NCBI RefSeq assembly: GCF_020042285.1 | Contig: NZ_CP083388.1 | Location: forward strand, 3,684,001-3,748,000 | Length of the DNA: 64,000 nt | Reading direction: 5' to 3' | Source of the DNA: Ferruginibacter albus | Lineage (GTDB): Bacteria > Bacteroidota > Bacteroidia > Chitinophagales > Chitinophagaceae | Shown here: positions 17,540-25,871 of the stretch, piece by piece | Position numbering within the stretch: the stretch's first letter is position 1 | Layout of the letters: each line of letters begins with the position of its first letter | The notes under the pieces: generated by a model | The model's database searches: none | Told to the model about the DNA's origin: nothing | The model's input: the letters and a program-made list of their open reading frames with translations, nothing else | Position numbers and translations under genes: made by a program

Positions 17540-19405
17540 TTATTTTACTATTGGCGCCTGTGTATCACTGTCGTTCGGGTGATGTATTCTTTTATTATAC
17601 ACATCATACCAATCGATCAATGGATATAAATGATTCTTTTGAGCCTGCTCATCAAACACCTTTTTTAATTCTGCTAATTTTTCAGGATATTTTTTTGCCA
17701 GATCAACACGCTCGTTGAAGTCTTCGTTCAGGTTATACAATTCCCATACATCTTCATCAAAACTTTTATCAGCGATCTTTTCTCCCGGTTTAAAATCAAA
17801 ATCGATATTGTATGGATGATGCGCTGCTTCTGCTTTCCATCCATCTTTATAAATAGAACGTGAACCAAAGATGTAATAATGCTGAATAGTATGTTTGGAC
17901 GCAGCTTTTGCATCATCAATAGAATAAGCTAATGAGGTTCCTTGTATTACATCCTGCTTAACGCTTTTAATATATTCCGGCGCTTTAATTCCTGTAAGAT
18001 CCAACGTAGTAGGTAAGATATCTATCACATGCCCATATTGATTGCGGATACCACCTTTGTCTTTAATTCCTTTTGGATAAAAAACGATCAGTGGATTATG
18101 TGTGCCACCTTCTGCATTGGCATCTTGCTTCCACTCACGGAAAGGCGTATTCGCTGCTTGTGCCCAGCCCAATGGATAATTGGTGAATGCAGCGGCAGTA
18201 CCTATCGAATCAATATCTTCCAGGTTTGCTTTTAAATATTCTGCTTCTGTTTTAGTGCGGGCAGAATTTGTTTTAGGTTCGATCACGCCTTCATTGGTAC
18301 CTTCTTTACTGGCGCCATTGTCACCGATAATTACATACACCAATGTATTATCTAAAAGGTTATTTTCTTTAAGATAGTTGATCAATCTTCCGATCTGGTA
18401 GTCGGTGTAAGTAAGGTAGCCGGCATATACTTCAAAAAAACGTTCGAATAATTTCTTTTGATCTTCCGTCAAAGAATTCCATGCAGGCACACGAGAATTA
18501 CGTGGAGGTAATTGTGCATAAGAAGGAACAACACCTAATTTCTTTTGGTTCGCCAATACTTTTTCACGGAATACATCCCAGCCTTCATCAAATTTTCCTT
18601 TATATTGATCGCTCCAATACTTATCTACCTGGTGCGGTGCATGTGTTGCGCCGGGTGCATAATATAAAAAGAAAGGTTTGCCGGGAGCTGCTTTTTGCTG
18701 ACGATTGATATAGAAGATAGCCTTGTCAGTTATCTGTTCATTCAAATGCCTTCCATCAGGTGTTGCGTGTGCATCGTCTTCTACTAAATCAGGTTTATAC
18801 TGATCTGTTTGAGAACCTAAGAAACCAAAAAAATGTTCAAAACCTTTACCGCTTGGCCAACGATCAAATGGACCAGCATCTGTAGCATCTTCATCAGGTG
18901 TTAAACCATATTTACCTACTGCAAATGTATTGTAGCCATTGTCTTTTAATATCTCTGCAATGGTTCCATCTGTAGAAGGAATCCTTCCGTCATAGCCGGG
19001 GAAGCCCGCTGACATGGAGATATGAGAGAAACCTCCTTCATGAACAAAGTGACTGTTACGTCCTGTCAACAATGCTGAACGTGTAGGTGCGCAAATAGCT
19101 GTAGTATGAAAATTCGTGTAACGTAGACCGTTATTAGCCAAGCTATCCAACGTTGGAGTTCGTATCACTCCGCCAAAAGCAGAAGAAGCGCCATAACCAA
19201 CGTCATCTAATATAATGAGTACTACATTGGGTGCACCGGCCGGTGCTTTTGCTACAGGCGCCCACCACTCTTTTGAATCATCTAATGTTTTGCCAACTTT
19301 GCCCTGGTAAGTTTGTTCAGGAGCTTGTGCCTGTGCATTTGTTACAAGCAATAGGCCTGCAATTGCTGTTGCTATCAATAAAGCAATATTGTTTTGTTTT
19401 TTCAT
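17540..19405 (-). CDS. Secreted arylsulfatase
   Basis: 621 residues with a signal peptide (cleavage near A-Q-A-Q). A Cys-type sulfatase: D-D at 67-68, the formylglycine motif C105-A-P-T-R-S-A-L-L-T-G-R, and G-D-N-G-A-S with the downstream metal Asp/Asn. It is clearly paralogous to the sulfatase half of the 970-residue protein (shared stretches such as T-H-A-P-H-Q-V and G-H-V-I-D-I-L-P-T-T) and probably arose by duplication inside the operon. It hydrolyses an organic sulfate ester in the periplasm or outside, after activation by the FGE encoded four genes downstream. Confidence 0.94.
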   Translation of the reverse strand: MKKQNNIALLIATAIAGLLLVTNAQAQAPEQTYQGKVGKTLDDSKEWWAPVAKAPAGAPNVVLIILDDVGYGASSAFGGVIRTPTLDSLANNGLRYTNFHTTAICAPTRSALLTGRNSHFVHEGGFSHISMSAGFPGYDGRIPSTDGTIAEILKDNGYNTFAVGKYGLTPDEDATDAGPFDRWPSGKGFEHFFGFLGSQTDQYKPDLVEDDAHATPDGRHLNEQITDKAIFYINRQQKAAPGKPFFLYYAPGATHAPHQVDKYWSDQYKGKFDEGWDVFREKVLANQKKLGVVPSYAQLPPRNSRVPAWNSLTEDQKKLFERFFEVYAGYLTYTDYQIGRLINYLKENNLLDNTLVYVIIGDNGASKEGTNEGVIEPKTNSARTKTEAEYLKANLEDIDSIGTAAAFTNYPLGWAQAANTPFREWKQDANAEGGTHNPLIVFYPKGIKDKGGIRNQYGHVIDILPTTLDLTGIKAPEYIKSVKQDVIQGTSLAYSIDDAKAASKHTIQHYYIFGSRSIYKDGWKAEAAHHPYNIDFDFKPGEKIADKSFDEDVWELYNLNEDFNERVDLAKKYPEKLAELKKVFDEQAQKNHLYPLIDWYDVYNKRIHHPNDSDTQAPIVK

Positions 19406-19435
19406 TTTTATTTTATTTAGAAAGAATTGTAAGTA

Positions 19436-21025
19436 TTATTCCCAACCCGGGTTTTGTTTAAAGTTTGGATTACGTCCCTGGTACAGATCGATCTCTGATT
19501 GAGGAATAGGGAACAGTGTATCTTTTAATGTTGCTGCCGCTTTTGGATTACCGGGCATAGCATATACTGATTGCAGGTAATATTGTCCGGGTCCTTTATC
19601 TGTTCTTCTTACCAGATCAAACCAACGCTGACTTTCCTGTATGAACTCTCTTCTTCTTTCAGTAAAGACAGTATCCCTAAATGATGATTGATTCAAAGCA
19701 GATACATCATATGTATGATCTGTATAACTTCCATTAGAAGTGTAAGAATTAAATGCTCTTGCCCTGATAATATTTATTGCCACATATGCATCAGGAGTTG
19801 GTCCACCGTTTAATTCGTTCAACGCTTCGGCATATAACAACAATACATCTGCATAACGAATTACAGGAAAGTTGATCTTGCTGTTAGCTCCCTGGTTACC
19901 TTGTAAAGCAGTAACAAAGCCAGTACTTTGATCAACAAACTTTAAGAAATTATAGTACGGCCATTTAACCCATTTGCCTGTTTGGGTATTGTATAATGAA
20001 TCGTAAAAAGAAACACTTCTTCTTTGATCATTTACATTGAATACATTTTCAATAACTGTTTTGTCTGCAGGAATATCACTGGTATAGGCAGAAGTGCTCC
20101 AGGTAAATGAGCTGATATTTTGTGTACTGGTAAAGCCTCCGGTAGTTCCATTGAACTGTGCAGAGAAAATATGTTCTTTACCATTTTTTGTTGCCGCCTG
20201 GAATGCATCGACAAATTTCGGGAACAGGTCATACCCATAATTACCCGTTGTAGCCTCGGTAAGGTTAGCTGTCCCGGCAGTGATCACTTGCTTAAGTTCT
20301 TTAACTGCATTTGCCCAGTCCTGTCTTGTCACATATACTTTACCTAACAAAGCATGTGCAGCGCCGCTTGTTACTCTTCCTACATCAACACCTGAATATT
20401 TTGCAGGCAATGAAGTAGCAGAATCCAGGTCTTCAATTATCTGGCGATACACAGAATCCTTAGGAGTACGACCTACCAGGATATTTGCATTCGCCACTGT
20501 TCCTGCATCATGCAATACCAATGGCACATCACCAAATAAGCGAACCAGGTTAAAATATAACAATGCTCTTATAAATCTTGCTTCTCTTACCAGGTTAAGG
20601 GCAGAGTGTGTTGCATCATAAAATTTATCAGCAGGTATCGTCGGAATTTTATCGATCGCAACATTTGCTTTGTCAATTCCCCAATATAATTGTGCATATA
20701 TTTTATGTACTCTGTCGTTGGTACTTACATACGTTGCAGTGCCTAATGCACGCACATCCGGGTTTGTATTGGATGGACTGTACACCTGGTTATCACTTGG
20801 ATTGTCTACTAATAAATTCAGGTTACGACCATAGACAGGAAAGTCATTATTTATATCTGTTGTTAGAGTGCTGTACACCGCTGTTACAGCAGCAATTGCA
20901 TCATTCTGTGTTTTATAAAAATTGTCTGTAGTGATGGTGCCCTGCGGGTTTTCATCCAGCTTGTTGCACGATGCGATCGTAACAAGGGTTATTATGATGG
21001 GTAGTATTATAGATATCTTTTTCAT
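19436..21025 (-). CDS. SusD/RagB family outer-membrane lipoprotein
   Basis: 529 residues. The lipoprotein signal ends V-T-I-A-S-C-N. TPR-like helices and the SusD C-terminal signature R-R-R-E-F-I-Q-E-S-Q-R-W-F-D-L-V-R are visible. It forms the surface lid of a SusCD nutrient importer with the preceding susC, 20 bp away. Here the ligand is presumably the sulfated compound attacked by the two sulfatases. Confidence 0.95.
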   Translation of the reverse strand: MKKISIILPIIITLVTIASCNKLDENPQGTITTDNFYKTQNDAIAAVTAVYSTLTTDINNDFPVYGRNLNLLVDNPSDNQVYSPSNTNPDVRALGTATYVSTNDRVHKIYAQLYWGIDKANVAIDKIPTIPADKFYDATHSALNLVREARFIRALLYFNLVRLFGDVPLVLHDAGTVANANILVGRTPKDSVYRQIIEDLDSATSLPAKYSGVDVGRVTSGAAHALLGKVYVTRQDWANAVKELKQVITAGTANLTEATTGNYGYDLFPKFVDAFQAATKNGKEHIFSAQFNGTTGGFTSTQNISSFTWSTSAYTSDIPADKTVIENVFNVNDQRRSVSFYDSLYNTQTGKWVKWPYYNFLKFVDQSTGFVTALQGNQGANSKINFPVIRYADVLLLYAEALNELNGGPTPDAYVAINIIRARAFNSYTSNGSYTDHTYDVSALNQSSFRDTVFTERRREFIQESQRWFDLVRRTDKGPGQYYLQSVYAMPGNPKAAATLKDTLFPIPQSEIDLYQGRNPNFKQNPGWE

Positions 21026-21045
21026 TGCTATTCTTGTTTAATAAA

Positions 21046-24000
21046 TTAAAATGTTACGTTAAGCCCGATCGTATATGTTCTTGCATTGGGATACACTCCA
21101 TAATCAATTCCCGGTTGAAGATTATTTTGATCGTAGAAATTTGCTTCGGGATCTAATCCTGAATAATTTGTTATAGTCAACAGGTTTTGTGCTGATACAT
21201 ATAAGCGTAATTGTTTTGCCAGAATTTTATGTGCAACACTTTTTGGAAAGTTGTAGCCAAAGGTGATATTCTTTAAACGTAAGTAAGAACCATCTTCAAT
21301 GTAAACATCTGAAACCTGCACTACCGGTGCATTCGTAACTTTTGGCGTTTTGCCATTTGGATTGTTTACCGAATCCCAACGATCTAACAATGTTGCTGAC
21401 ACATTACCTGTAGTAGTAGTTTTTTCTAATTGCTGTTGTATCAGGTTAAACAACTTACCACCAACAGATGCCTGGAAGAAAAATGACAGGTCGAAATTTT
21501 TATACGTAAGTGTATTATTAAAGCTTGCTGTAAAATCAGGCTGTGCACTTCCTAAATTTTGCTTATCAGCAGTTGTGATAGTAGCGCCCGTCACTCCAGG
21601 CGCATGCAAATATTTTCGATCTCCCGTTTGTTGTGATACGCCTGATAATTTTGCTGCAGGGTTTGCTCCATACACATCATCAGTAGTCAATAAGCCGTCT
21701 GTTTTGTAACCCCAGAAAGTACCAACCGGTAATCCAACTTTTACTATAACCGGCGACACCTGACCGGTTGGTGCTACAGGAAATATTGCGGGATTAGGGC
21801 CAAGGCTTAGAACTTTATTTGAATTAGATGCATAGATCAATGTTGATTTCCATGAGAAGTCTTTTGTCTTGATATTTTCTGTGCTCAATGATAACTCTAA
21901 CCCTTTATTTTCAAGGCTTCCAATGTTCTCAGATACAGAAGCATAACCTGTTGATAATGGAACCAATCCTGAGCCGCTGATGTATAGGTTGGTTGTTTTT
22001 TTATAATAGTAATCTGCTGTTAATGTAATTCGATTGTTTAAAAACCCGATGTCAACACCTGCATCATATTGCGCAGTAGTTTCCCAGGTAAGATCAGGAT
22101 TAGACAATTGCGTAGGAGCTAAACCGATATTGGCACTAAGCGGACTTCCATAATAATACCCGTTAAATCCTTCCAAACCTAAAGAGCTGTATGCAGGGAA
22201 GTTTGCATTACCTACGCTACCGGCAGTTAATCTAACTTTTAAATTATTAATTGTTTTAGATAATGGTTTAAAGAAATCTTCATCCGATGCATTCCATGAA
22301 AAACCTGCTGAGGGGAAGAAGCCCCATTTTTTATTAAGCCCTGCAACCGAAGCGCCATCTGCTCTTCCTGTTAAGGTAAGATTGTATTTATGTTTGAATG
22401 AATAAGAAACCCTACCCAACCATGAATTAATTATTGACTTGCTTTCTCCACTTGCAGCGCCTGGATTAGAAGCGAGATTGAGGTTATTATACGCTGTAAT
22501 ATCATTAGGGAAATTATAACCACCTGCAAATGCGTATACTGATCTTAAATATTGTGTAGTATACCCTGCCAACACATCAAAGAAATGTTTGTCGTTGATC
22601 GAATGATTATAAGAGAAAGTGTTTTCATTCAACCACGTTAATGTATTAATATTTGTTACTGAACCAACGCCTTTATAAGTTCCGCCATTACTACCCAATG
22701 AAGTATAAGAAGGTGTATAGTAATTTAATTTGGTATTTAACTGATCTGCACCAAACGTCGTTTTGAAAGTAAGATCTTTTGTGATCTTATATTCGCCGGA
22801 AAGATTGCCTAATACACGTCCAAGATTTACCTGGTTCGTAATTGAGTTAATATCCTGCAACGGATTAACAGAAAACTGTTGACCGTTTACGGTATAAAGA
22901 GTGGGTGCAATAGAAGGTTGATAGCTTACATTATAGCTGCCGTCTTTATTAGTAACAGCCTGTAATGGATTAAACAAGTATAGGCCTGGAAAAGCTGCTG
23001 TATTAAAGTTAATACTGTTGTATGCAGTACCTACTAATTTATCTTCAATAGAATTACTTCCTAAAATGCTAACATTCACTTTAAAATCCTTTGAGTAATT
23101 CTTTTCATAGTTCACCTTTGCTGAATAGCGTTTGAAATCTGTTGCCGTTACAATACCTTTTTGATCAAAGTAATTACCTGAAATAGAATACCTTGATTTC
23201 TCATCTCCTCCGTATAATGTAAGCTGATGGTTTTGTGTAGCACCTTGTCGTAATGCAGAACCTACCCAGTCGCCGTTAACACCTGCATTACCTAAAGAAT
23301 CTATCAACAATTTTGATACAGAAAGTCCGGGTCCTGAATTACTTGGCTGAAGACTTGGTGTAGCCGCATATAGGTCATCAAAATACTTTGCCCACTGCGG
23401 ACCATTTAATAAGGATAATGTTTTAGTTGCATCTTGTATACCATACGATGCACTGTAATTGATATTGTTGCTTCCTTTTGTTCCTCTTTTTGTTGTAATG
23501 ATCACTACACCATTCGCACCACGTGAACCATAGATAGCTGTTGCAGATGCATCTTTCAATATATCGATCGATTCTATATCATAAGGATTGATAGTGGAGA
23601 TACCATTTGTTGAAACCCCTGTAACAGAAGGTATCACAGCAGAAGGTGAAGCAAAGTTCACCAGGCTGTTATCGTTGTAATAAATAAATCCATCAATTAC
23701 ATACAAAGGATCGTTACCAAAGCTCAGTGAGTTACCACCGCGTATGCGTATGCTGGAGGTTGCGCCGGGCTGCCCGGAACTTTGTGTTACCACTACACCC
23801 GCAACAGATCCTTGTAATAAATTATCAAAGGAAGTTACAGGACGGGTAAGCAGGTCTTTAGAAACAGTAGCAACAGAGCCGGTTACATCTTTTCTTTTTT
23901 GTGTACCGTAACCCAATACTACTACATCTGCCAGCTGATTGCTTTGTTCAACCAATTCTATGTTGACGAAACTATTATCACTAATAGTGATCTCTTGTGC

Positions 24001-24270
24001 CTGGTAACCAACAAAACTAACGGTAAGGTATACCGGTAGTTTTTTATACGTCTCTAATTTAAACTCTCCTTTATTGTCTGTTGTAACAGCGTTGGTAGAA
24101 CCCTTAAGACTTATAGAAGCGCCGGTTAAAGGTGTCTTGGTTCTAGATTCAATTACTTTCCCTTTTAGTATCGTTGGTTCCTGCGCTTGTGCGGAAGAAA
24201 CCAACAAAAGAAATAGTGATAAAAATATTATTGTGTGTTTATAAATAAAACTGCGATTAGTTTGGTTCAT
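21046..24270 (-). CDS. SusC/RagA family TonB-dependent receptor
   Basis: 1074 residues from the ATG at 24270, which gives a clean signal peptide (...IIFLSLFLLLVSSAQAQ); an upstream in-frame ATG at 24348 would put a hairpin arm into the coding region and lacks a signal. A carboxypeptidase-regulatory-like domain (~35-115) is followed by the plug (V-V-V-L-G-Y-G-T-Q-K-R-K-D-V-T-G-S) and the 22-strand barrel ending in an aromatic-rich strand. First structural gene of the sulfatase operon; it follows a Cys3 leader ORF and hairpins. Confidence 0.95.
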   Translation of the reverse strand: MNQTNRSFIYKHTIIFLSLFLLLVSSAQAQEPTILKGKVIESRTKTPLTGASISLKGSTNAVTTDNKGEFKLETYKKLPVYLTVSFVGYQAQEITISDNSFVNIELVEQSNQLADVVVLGYGTQKRKDVTGSVATVSKDLLTRPVTSFDNLLQGSVAGVVVTQSSGQPGATSSIRIRGGNSLSFGNDPLYVIDGFIYYNDNSLVNFASPSAVIPSVTGVSTNGISTINPYDIESIDILKDASATAIYGSRGANGVVIITTKRGTKGSNNINYSASYGIQDATKTLSLLNGPQWAKYFDDLYAATPSLQPSNSGPGLSVSKLLIDSLGNAGVNGDWVGSALRQGATQNHQLTLYGGDEKSRYSISGNYFDQKGIVTATDFKRYSAKVNYEKNYSKDFKVNVSILGSNSIEDKLVGTAYNSINFNTAAFPGLYLFNPLQAVTNKDGSYNVSYQPSIAPTLYTVNGQQFSVNPLQDINSITNQVNLGRVLGNLSGEYKITKDLTFKTTFGADQLNTKLNYYTPSYTSLGSNGGTYKGVGSVTNINTLTWLNENTFSYNHSINDKHFFDVLAGYTTQYLRSVYAFAGGYNFPNDITAYNNLNLASNPGAASGESKSIINSWLGRVSYSFKHKYNLTLTGRADGASVAGLNKKWGFFPSAGFSWNASDEDFFKPLSKTINNLKVRLTAGSVGNANFPAYSSLGLEGFNGYYYGSPLSANIGLAPTQLSNPDLTWETTAQYDAGVDIGFLNNRITLTADYYYKKTTNLYISGSGLVPLSTGYASVSENIGSLENKGLELSLSTENIKTKDFSWKSTLIYASNSNKVLSLGPNPAIFPVAPTGQVSPVIVKVGLPVGTFWGYKTDGLLTTDDVYGANPAAKLSGVSQQTGDRKYLHAPGVTGATITTADKQNLGSAQPDFTASFNNTLTYKNFDLSFFFQASVGGKLFNLIQQQLEKTTTTGNVSATLLDRWDSVNNPNGKTPKVTNAPVVQVSDVYIEDGSYLRLKNITFGYNFPKSVAHKILAKQLRLYVSAQNLLTITNYSGLDPEANFYDQNNLQPGIDYGVYPNARTYTIGLNVTF

Positions 24271-24318
24271 TGTATTTTTTATAAGCTGATAATGATTAAT
24301 GGAAAGGACAAACCTCTT

Positions 24319-24403
24319 CCGGCACACAGACAAAAGCCTGTGGCACATGAATATGTTACCACCACATAAGCCTATGCTCTACAGGCTAATGTCTGTGTGC
24401 CGG
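24319..24403 (-). promoter_or_regulatory. Long leader hairpin upstream of susC, with two competing small hairpins
   Basis: Arms of 14 bp (CCGGCACACAGACA / TGTCTGTGTGCCGG) plus an inner 7 bp (AGCCTGT / ACAGGCT), separated by a 2-nt mismatch and enclosing a 39-nt loop. On the RNA (minus) side the 5' arm also can form CCGGCTTTGCCGG (24400-24412), and its inner part AGCCT...AGGCT (24370-24388 region). These exclude the long hairpin. It sits between the leader ORF and susC. No T-run follows, so it is not a classic terminator. Confidence 0.6.
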
Positions 24404-24437
24404 CAAAGCCGGAATTAAATGAATAAGTAAAGGATGA

Positions 24438-24530
24438 TTAACAACAACAATAAATGCTGGAAAAGAAAATGGAAAGAATCAGTAACTCTTTTTGTTTACC
24501 GTACCCCGCGTGAGAATGTAGTGTCTGCAT
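24438..24530 (-). CDS. Putative cysteine leader peptide (30 residues, ends Cys-Cys-Cys)
   Basis: A short ORF on the operon strand, 167 nt upstream of susC. It starts ATG CAG ACA CTA, runs 30 codons through a hydrophobic stretch L-L-I-L-S-I-F-F-S-S-I-Y and ends TGT TGT TGT TAA. Three Cys codons just before the stop, ahead of alternative RNA hairpins and a sulfate-ester operon, fit a ribosome-stalling leader that senses charged tRNA-Cys. Cysteine-responsive attenuation by polycysteine short ORFs is known in mycobacteria; extension to this locus is inference. Confidence 0.6.
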   Translation of the reverse strand: MQTLHSHAGYGKQKELLILSIFFSSIYCCC

Positions 24531-24577
24531 GTTAATTAAGTTTTTAACTTACTAAATGACACTTGTCGGTGGTAAAA

Positions 24578-24611
24578 CAAGTATATTTTTATTAGTCTAG
24601 TAATTTGGTAG
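24578..24611 (-). promoter_or_regulatory. Candidate promoter and operator of the sulfatase operon
   Basis: TATACTTG (24578-24585, minus strand) differs from TAnnTTTG by one base and lies about 48 bp before the leader ORF start. Where the -33 box should be there is none; instead the dyad CTACCAAATTACTAG (24597-24611, imperfect) and ATTA-N6-TAAT (24591-24604) overlap the region. A weak promoter with a regulator site is plausible. Confidence 0.35.
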
Positions 24612-24826
24612 GGTAAAAGTAGAACGTTTTTTTGAATTGAAAAAATTTTTTTTGATTTTTTTGGAAACTACTTTCTTGACTGCTTTTTTAAGCCTTGATA
24701 AATTTTTATTCAGGGTTTGTTTTGTAAAAATAATTAGCTGTATTAGCAGATATGATTTTTAATTAAACCGTTATGAATTATTGGCTTAATAAAATCCGAG
24801 CTTCGAAATTTATATTATCTCATAAA

Positions 24827-24866
24827 ATAAAAAAGCTTCAACGAAATTCGTTGAAGCTTTTTTATT
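24827..24866 (-). terminator. Terminator downstream of tRNA-Met
   Basis: The perfect stem AAAAGCTTCAACG/CGTTGAAGCTTTT with a 5-nt loop and T-runs on both sides ends the tRNA transcript on the minus strand. Confidence 0.8.
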
Positions 24867-24870
24867 ACTG

Positions 24871-24944
24871 TGGGCCCACCAGGGCACGATCCTGGGACCC
24901 CCTGATTATGAGTCAGGTGCTCTAACCAACTGAGCTATGGGCCC
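24871..24944 (-). tRNA. tRNA with CAT anticodon, probably elongator tRNA-Met
   Basis: Acceptor GGGCCCA/TGGGCCC with A73 is fully paired; the anticodon arm CTGAC-TCATAAT-CAG gives CAT. A C-A or mismatched first pair typical of initiator tRNA is absent, so it is elongator Met or the lysidine-modified tRNA-Ile2. The T-loop reads ATCGTGC instead of TTCRANN: positions 54 and 58 are swapped (A54, T58). Confidence 0.85.
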
Positions 24945-25044
24945 TTCTTCAAATCTTGAAGAATGAGGCTGCAAATATAGTAAACTGTTCAATTTAACGC
25001 TTCATTAAATTATTTGCCGTTATTTTGCAAACTCAATTACTAAT

Positions 25045-25779
25045 ATGAAGAAAATTTTTTCCGTTGTATTGCTGACTTTCATTGTGTACGGAACCTTTGC
25101 ACAAACAACCACAATAACCAAAAAAACCAAACCAAAGATTGATATTGCTGACCGTGCTGCCGATCATTTAATGATCGATCTTACTACAGACCATTGGACC
25201 AATATGCCGGATACCATCAGCAATCATCAAAAAGGATTTTCCAGAGGATTCAGCATTTACTATATGTTTGATAAACCTTTTAAAACCAGTCCTAACTGGA
25301 GTGTTGCTTTTGGTTTGGGTATTAGCAACAGTAATATTTTCTTTGATAAAATGAGTGTTGGATTAAATGCAACCGGAGCTGTTCTTCCTTTTCAAAATTT
25401 AGATTCAAGCAATCATTTTGATAAATATAAACTATCTACAACCTTTGTGGAAGTTCCTGTTGAATTACGTTTCACCAAACATCCTGAAAACAATAAAAAA
25501 AGCTTTAAGGCTGCCCTGGGTGCAAAAGTTGGCCTAATGCTGAATGCACACACAAAAGGCGTGACCGAAGTAGATAAATACGGTAACCTGGTAAATGATT
25601 TTACGGAAAAAATAAGCAATACTGCTTTTTTTAATGGAACCAGGTTAACAGCAACGGCAAGAGTAGGGTATGGCAGCTTTTCTTTATATGGAAGCTATCA
25701 AATAACCTCTTTATTGAAAGATGGTGCAGGTCCCGATATAAAATTTTTCCAGATAGGAGTTTGTTTAAGCGGTTTATAA
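25045..25779 (+). CDS. Outer-membrane beta-barrel protein (PorT-like fold)
   Basis: 244 residues with signal peptide MKKIFSVVLLTFIVYGTFA-Q. The mature protein has alternating amphipathic strands (F-S-I-Y-Y-M-F-D-K, W-S-V-A-F-G-L-G-I, F-V-E-V-P-V-E-L-R-F) and ends in a strand with aromatic/leucine pattern, as in the small OmpA/PorT-like barrels of Bacteroidota. Monocistronic: a tRNA upstream on the other strand, a terminator 24 bp downstream. The function is unknown. Confidence 0.75.
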   Translation: MKKIFSVVLLTFIVYGTFAQTTTITKKTKPKIDIADRAADHLMIDLTTDHWTNMPDTISNHQKGFSRGFSIYYMFDKPFKTSPNWSVAFGLGISNSNIFFDKMSVGLNATGAVLPFQNLDSSNHFDKYKLSTTFVEVPVELRFTKHPENNKKSFKAALGAKVGLMLNAHTKGVTEVDKYGNLVNDFTEKISNTAFFNGTRLTATARVGYGSFSLYGSYQITSLLKDGAGPDIKFFQIGVCLSGL

Positions 25780-25802
25780 ACTATTCTTCTTTAAAATTGT
25801 TG

Positions 25803-25831
25803 AATCCTCCGATGTTCGGAGGATTTTTTGT
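25803..25831 (+). terminator. Terminator after the beta-barrel gene
   Basis: The stem AATCCTCCGA/TCGGAGGATT with a short loop is followed by TTTTTG. The T-run overlaps the promoter of the next gene. Confidence 0.85.
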
Positions 25832-25861
25832 TTGAAGCTATTTTTCAAAATTGTAACTTTG
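25831..25861 (+). promoter_or_regulatory. Promoter of the PurF-like gene
   Basis: TTTG, 19 nt, TAACTTTG: an exact match to the Bacteroidota consensus. The -7 box ends 10 nt before the ATG, so the leader is only a few nucleotides. Confidence 0.75.
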
Positions 25862-25871
25862 CCGCACCAAC

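Noticed and set aside
24319-24403. Invertible promoter flanked by inverted repeats upstream of susC
   Set aside because: The 39-nt spacer has no TAnnTTTG element in either direction and no invertase gene is near; invertible segments are normally longer.
24270-24540. SAM or cobalamin riboswitch before susC
   Set aside because: No conserved SAM-I core or B12-box is visible; the Cys leader ORF is a simpler explanation.
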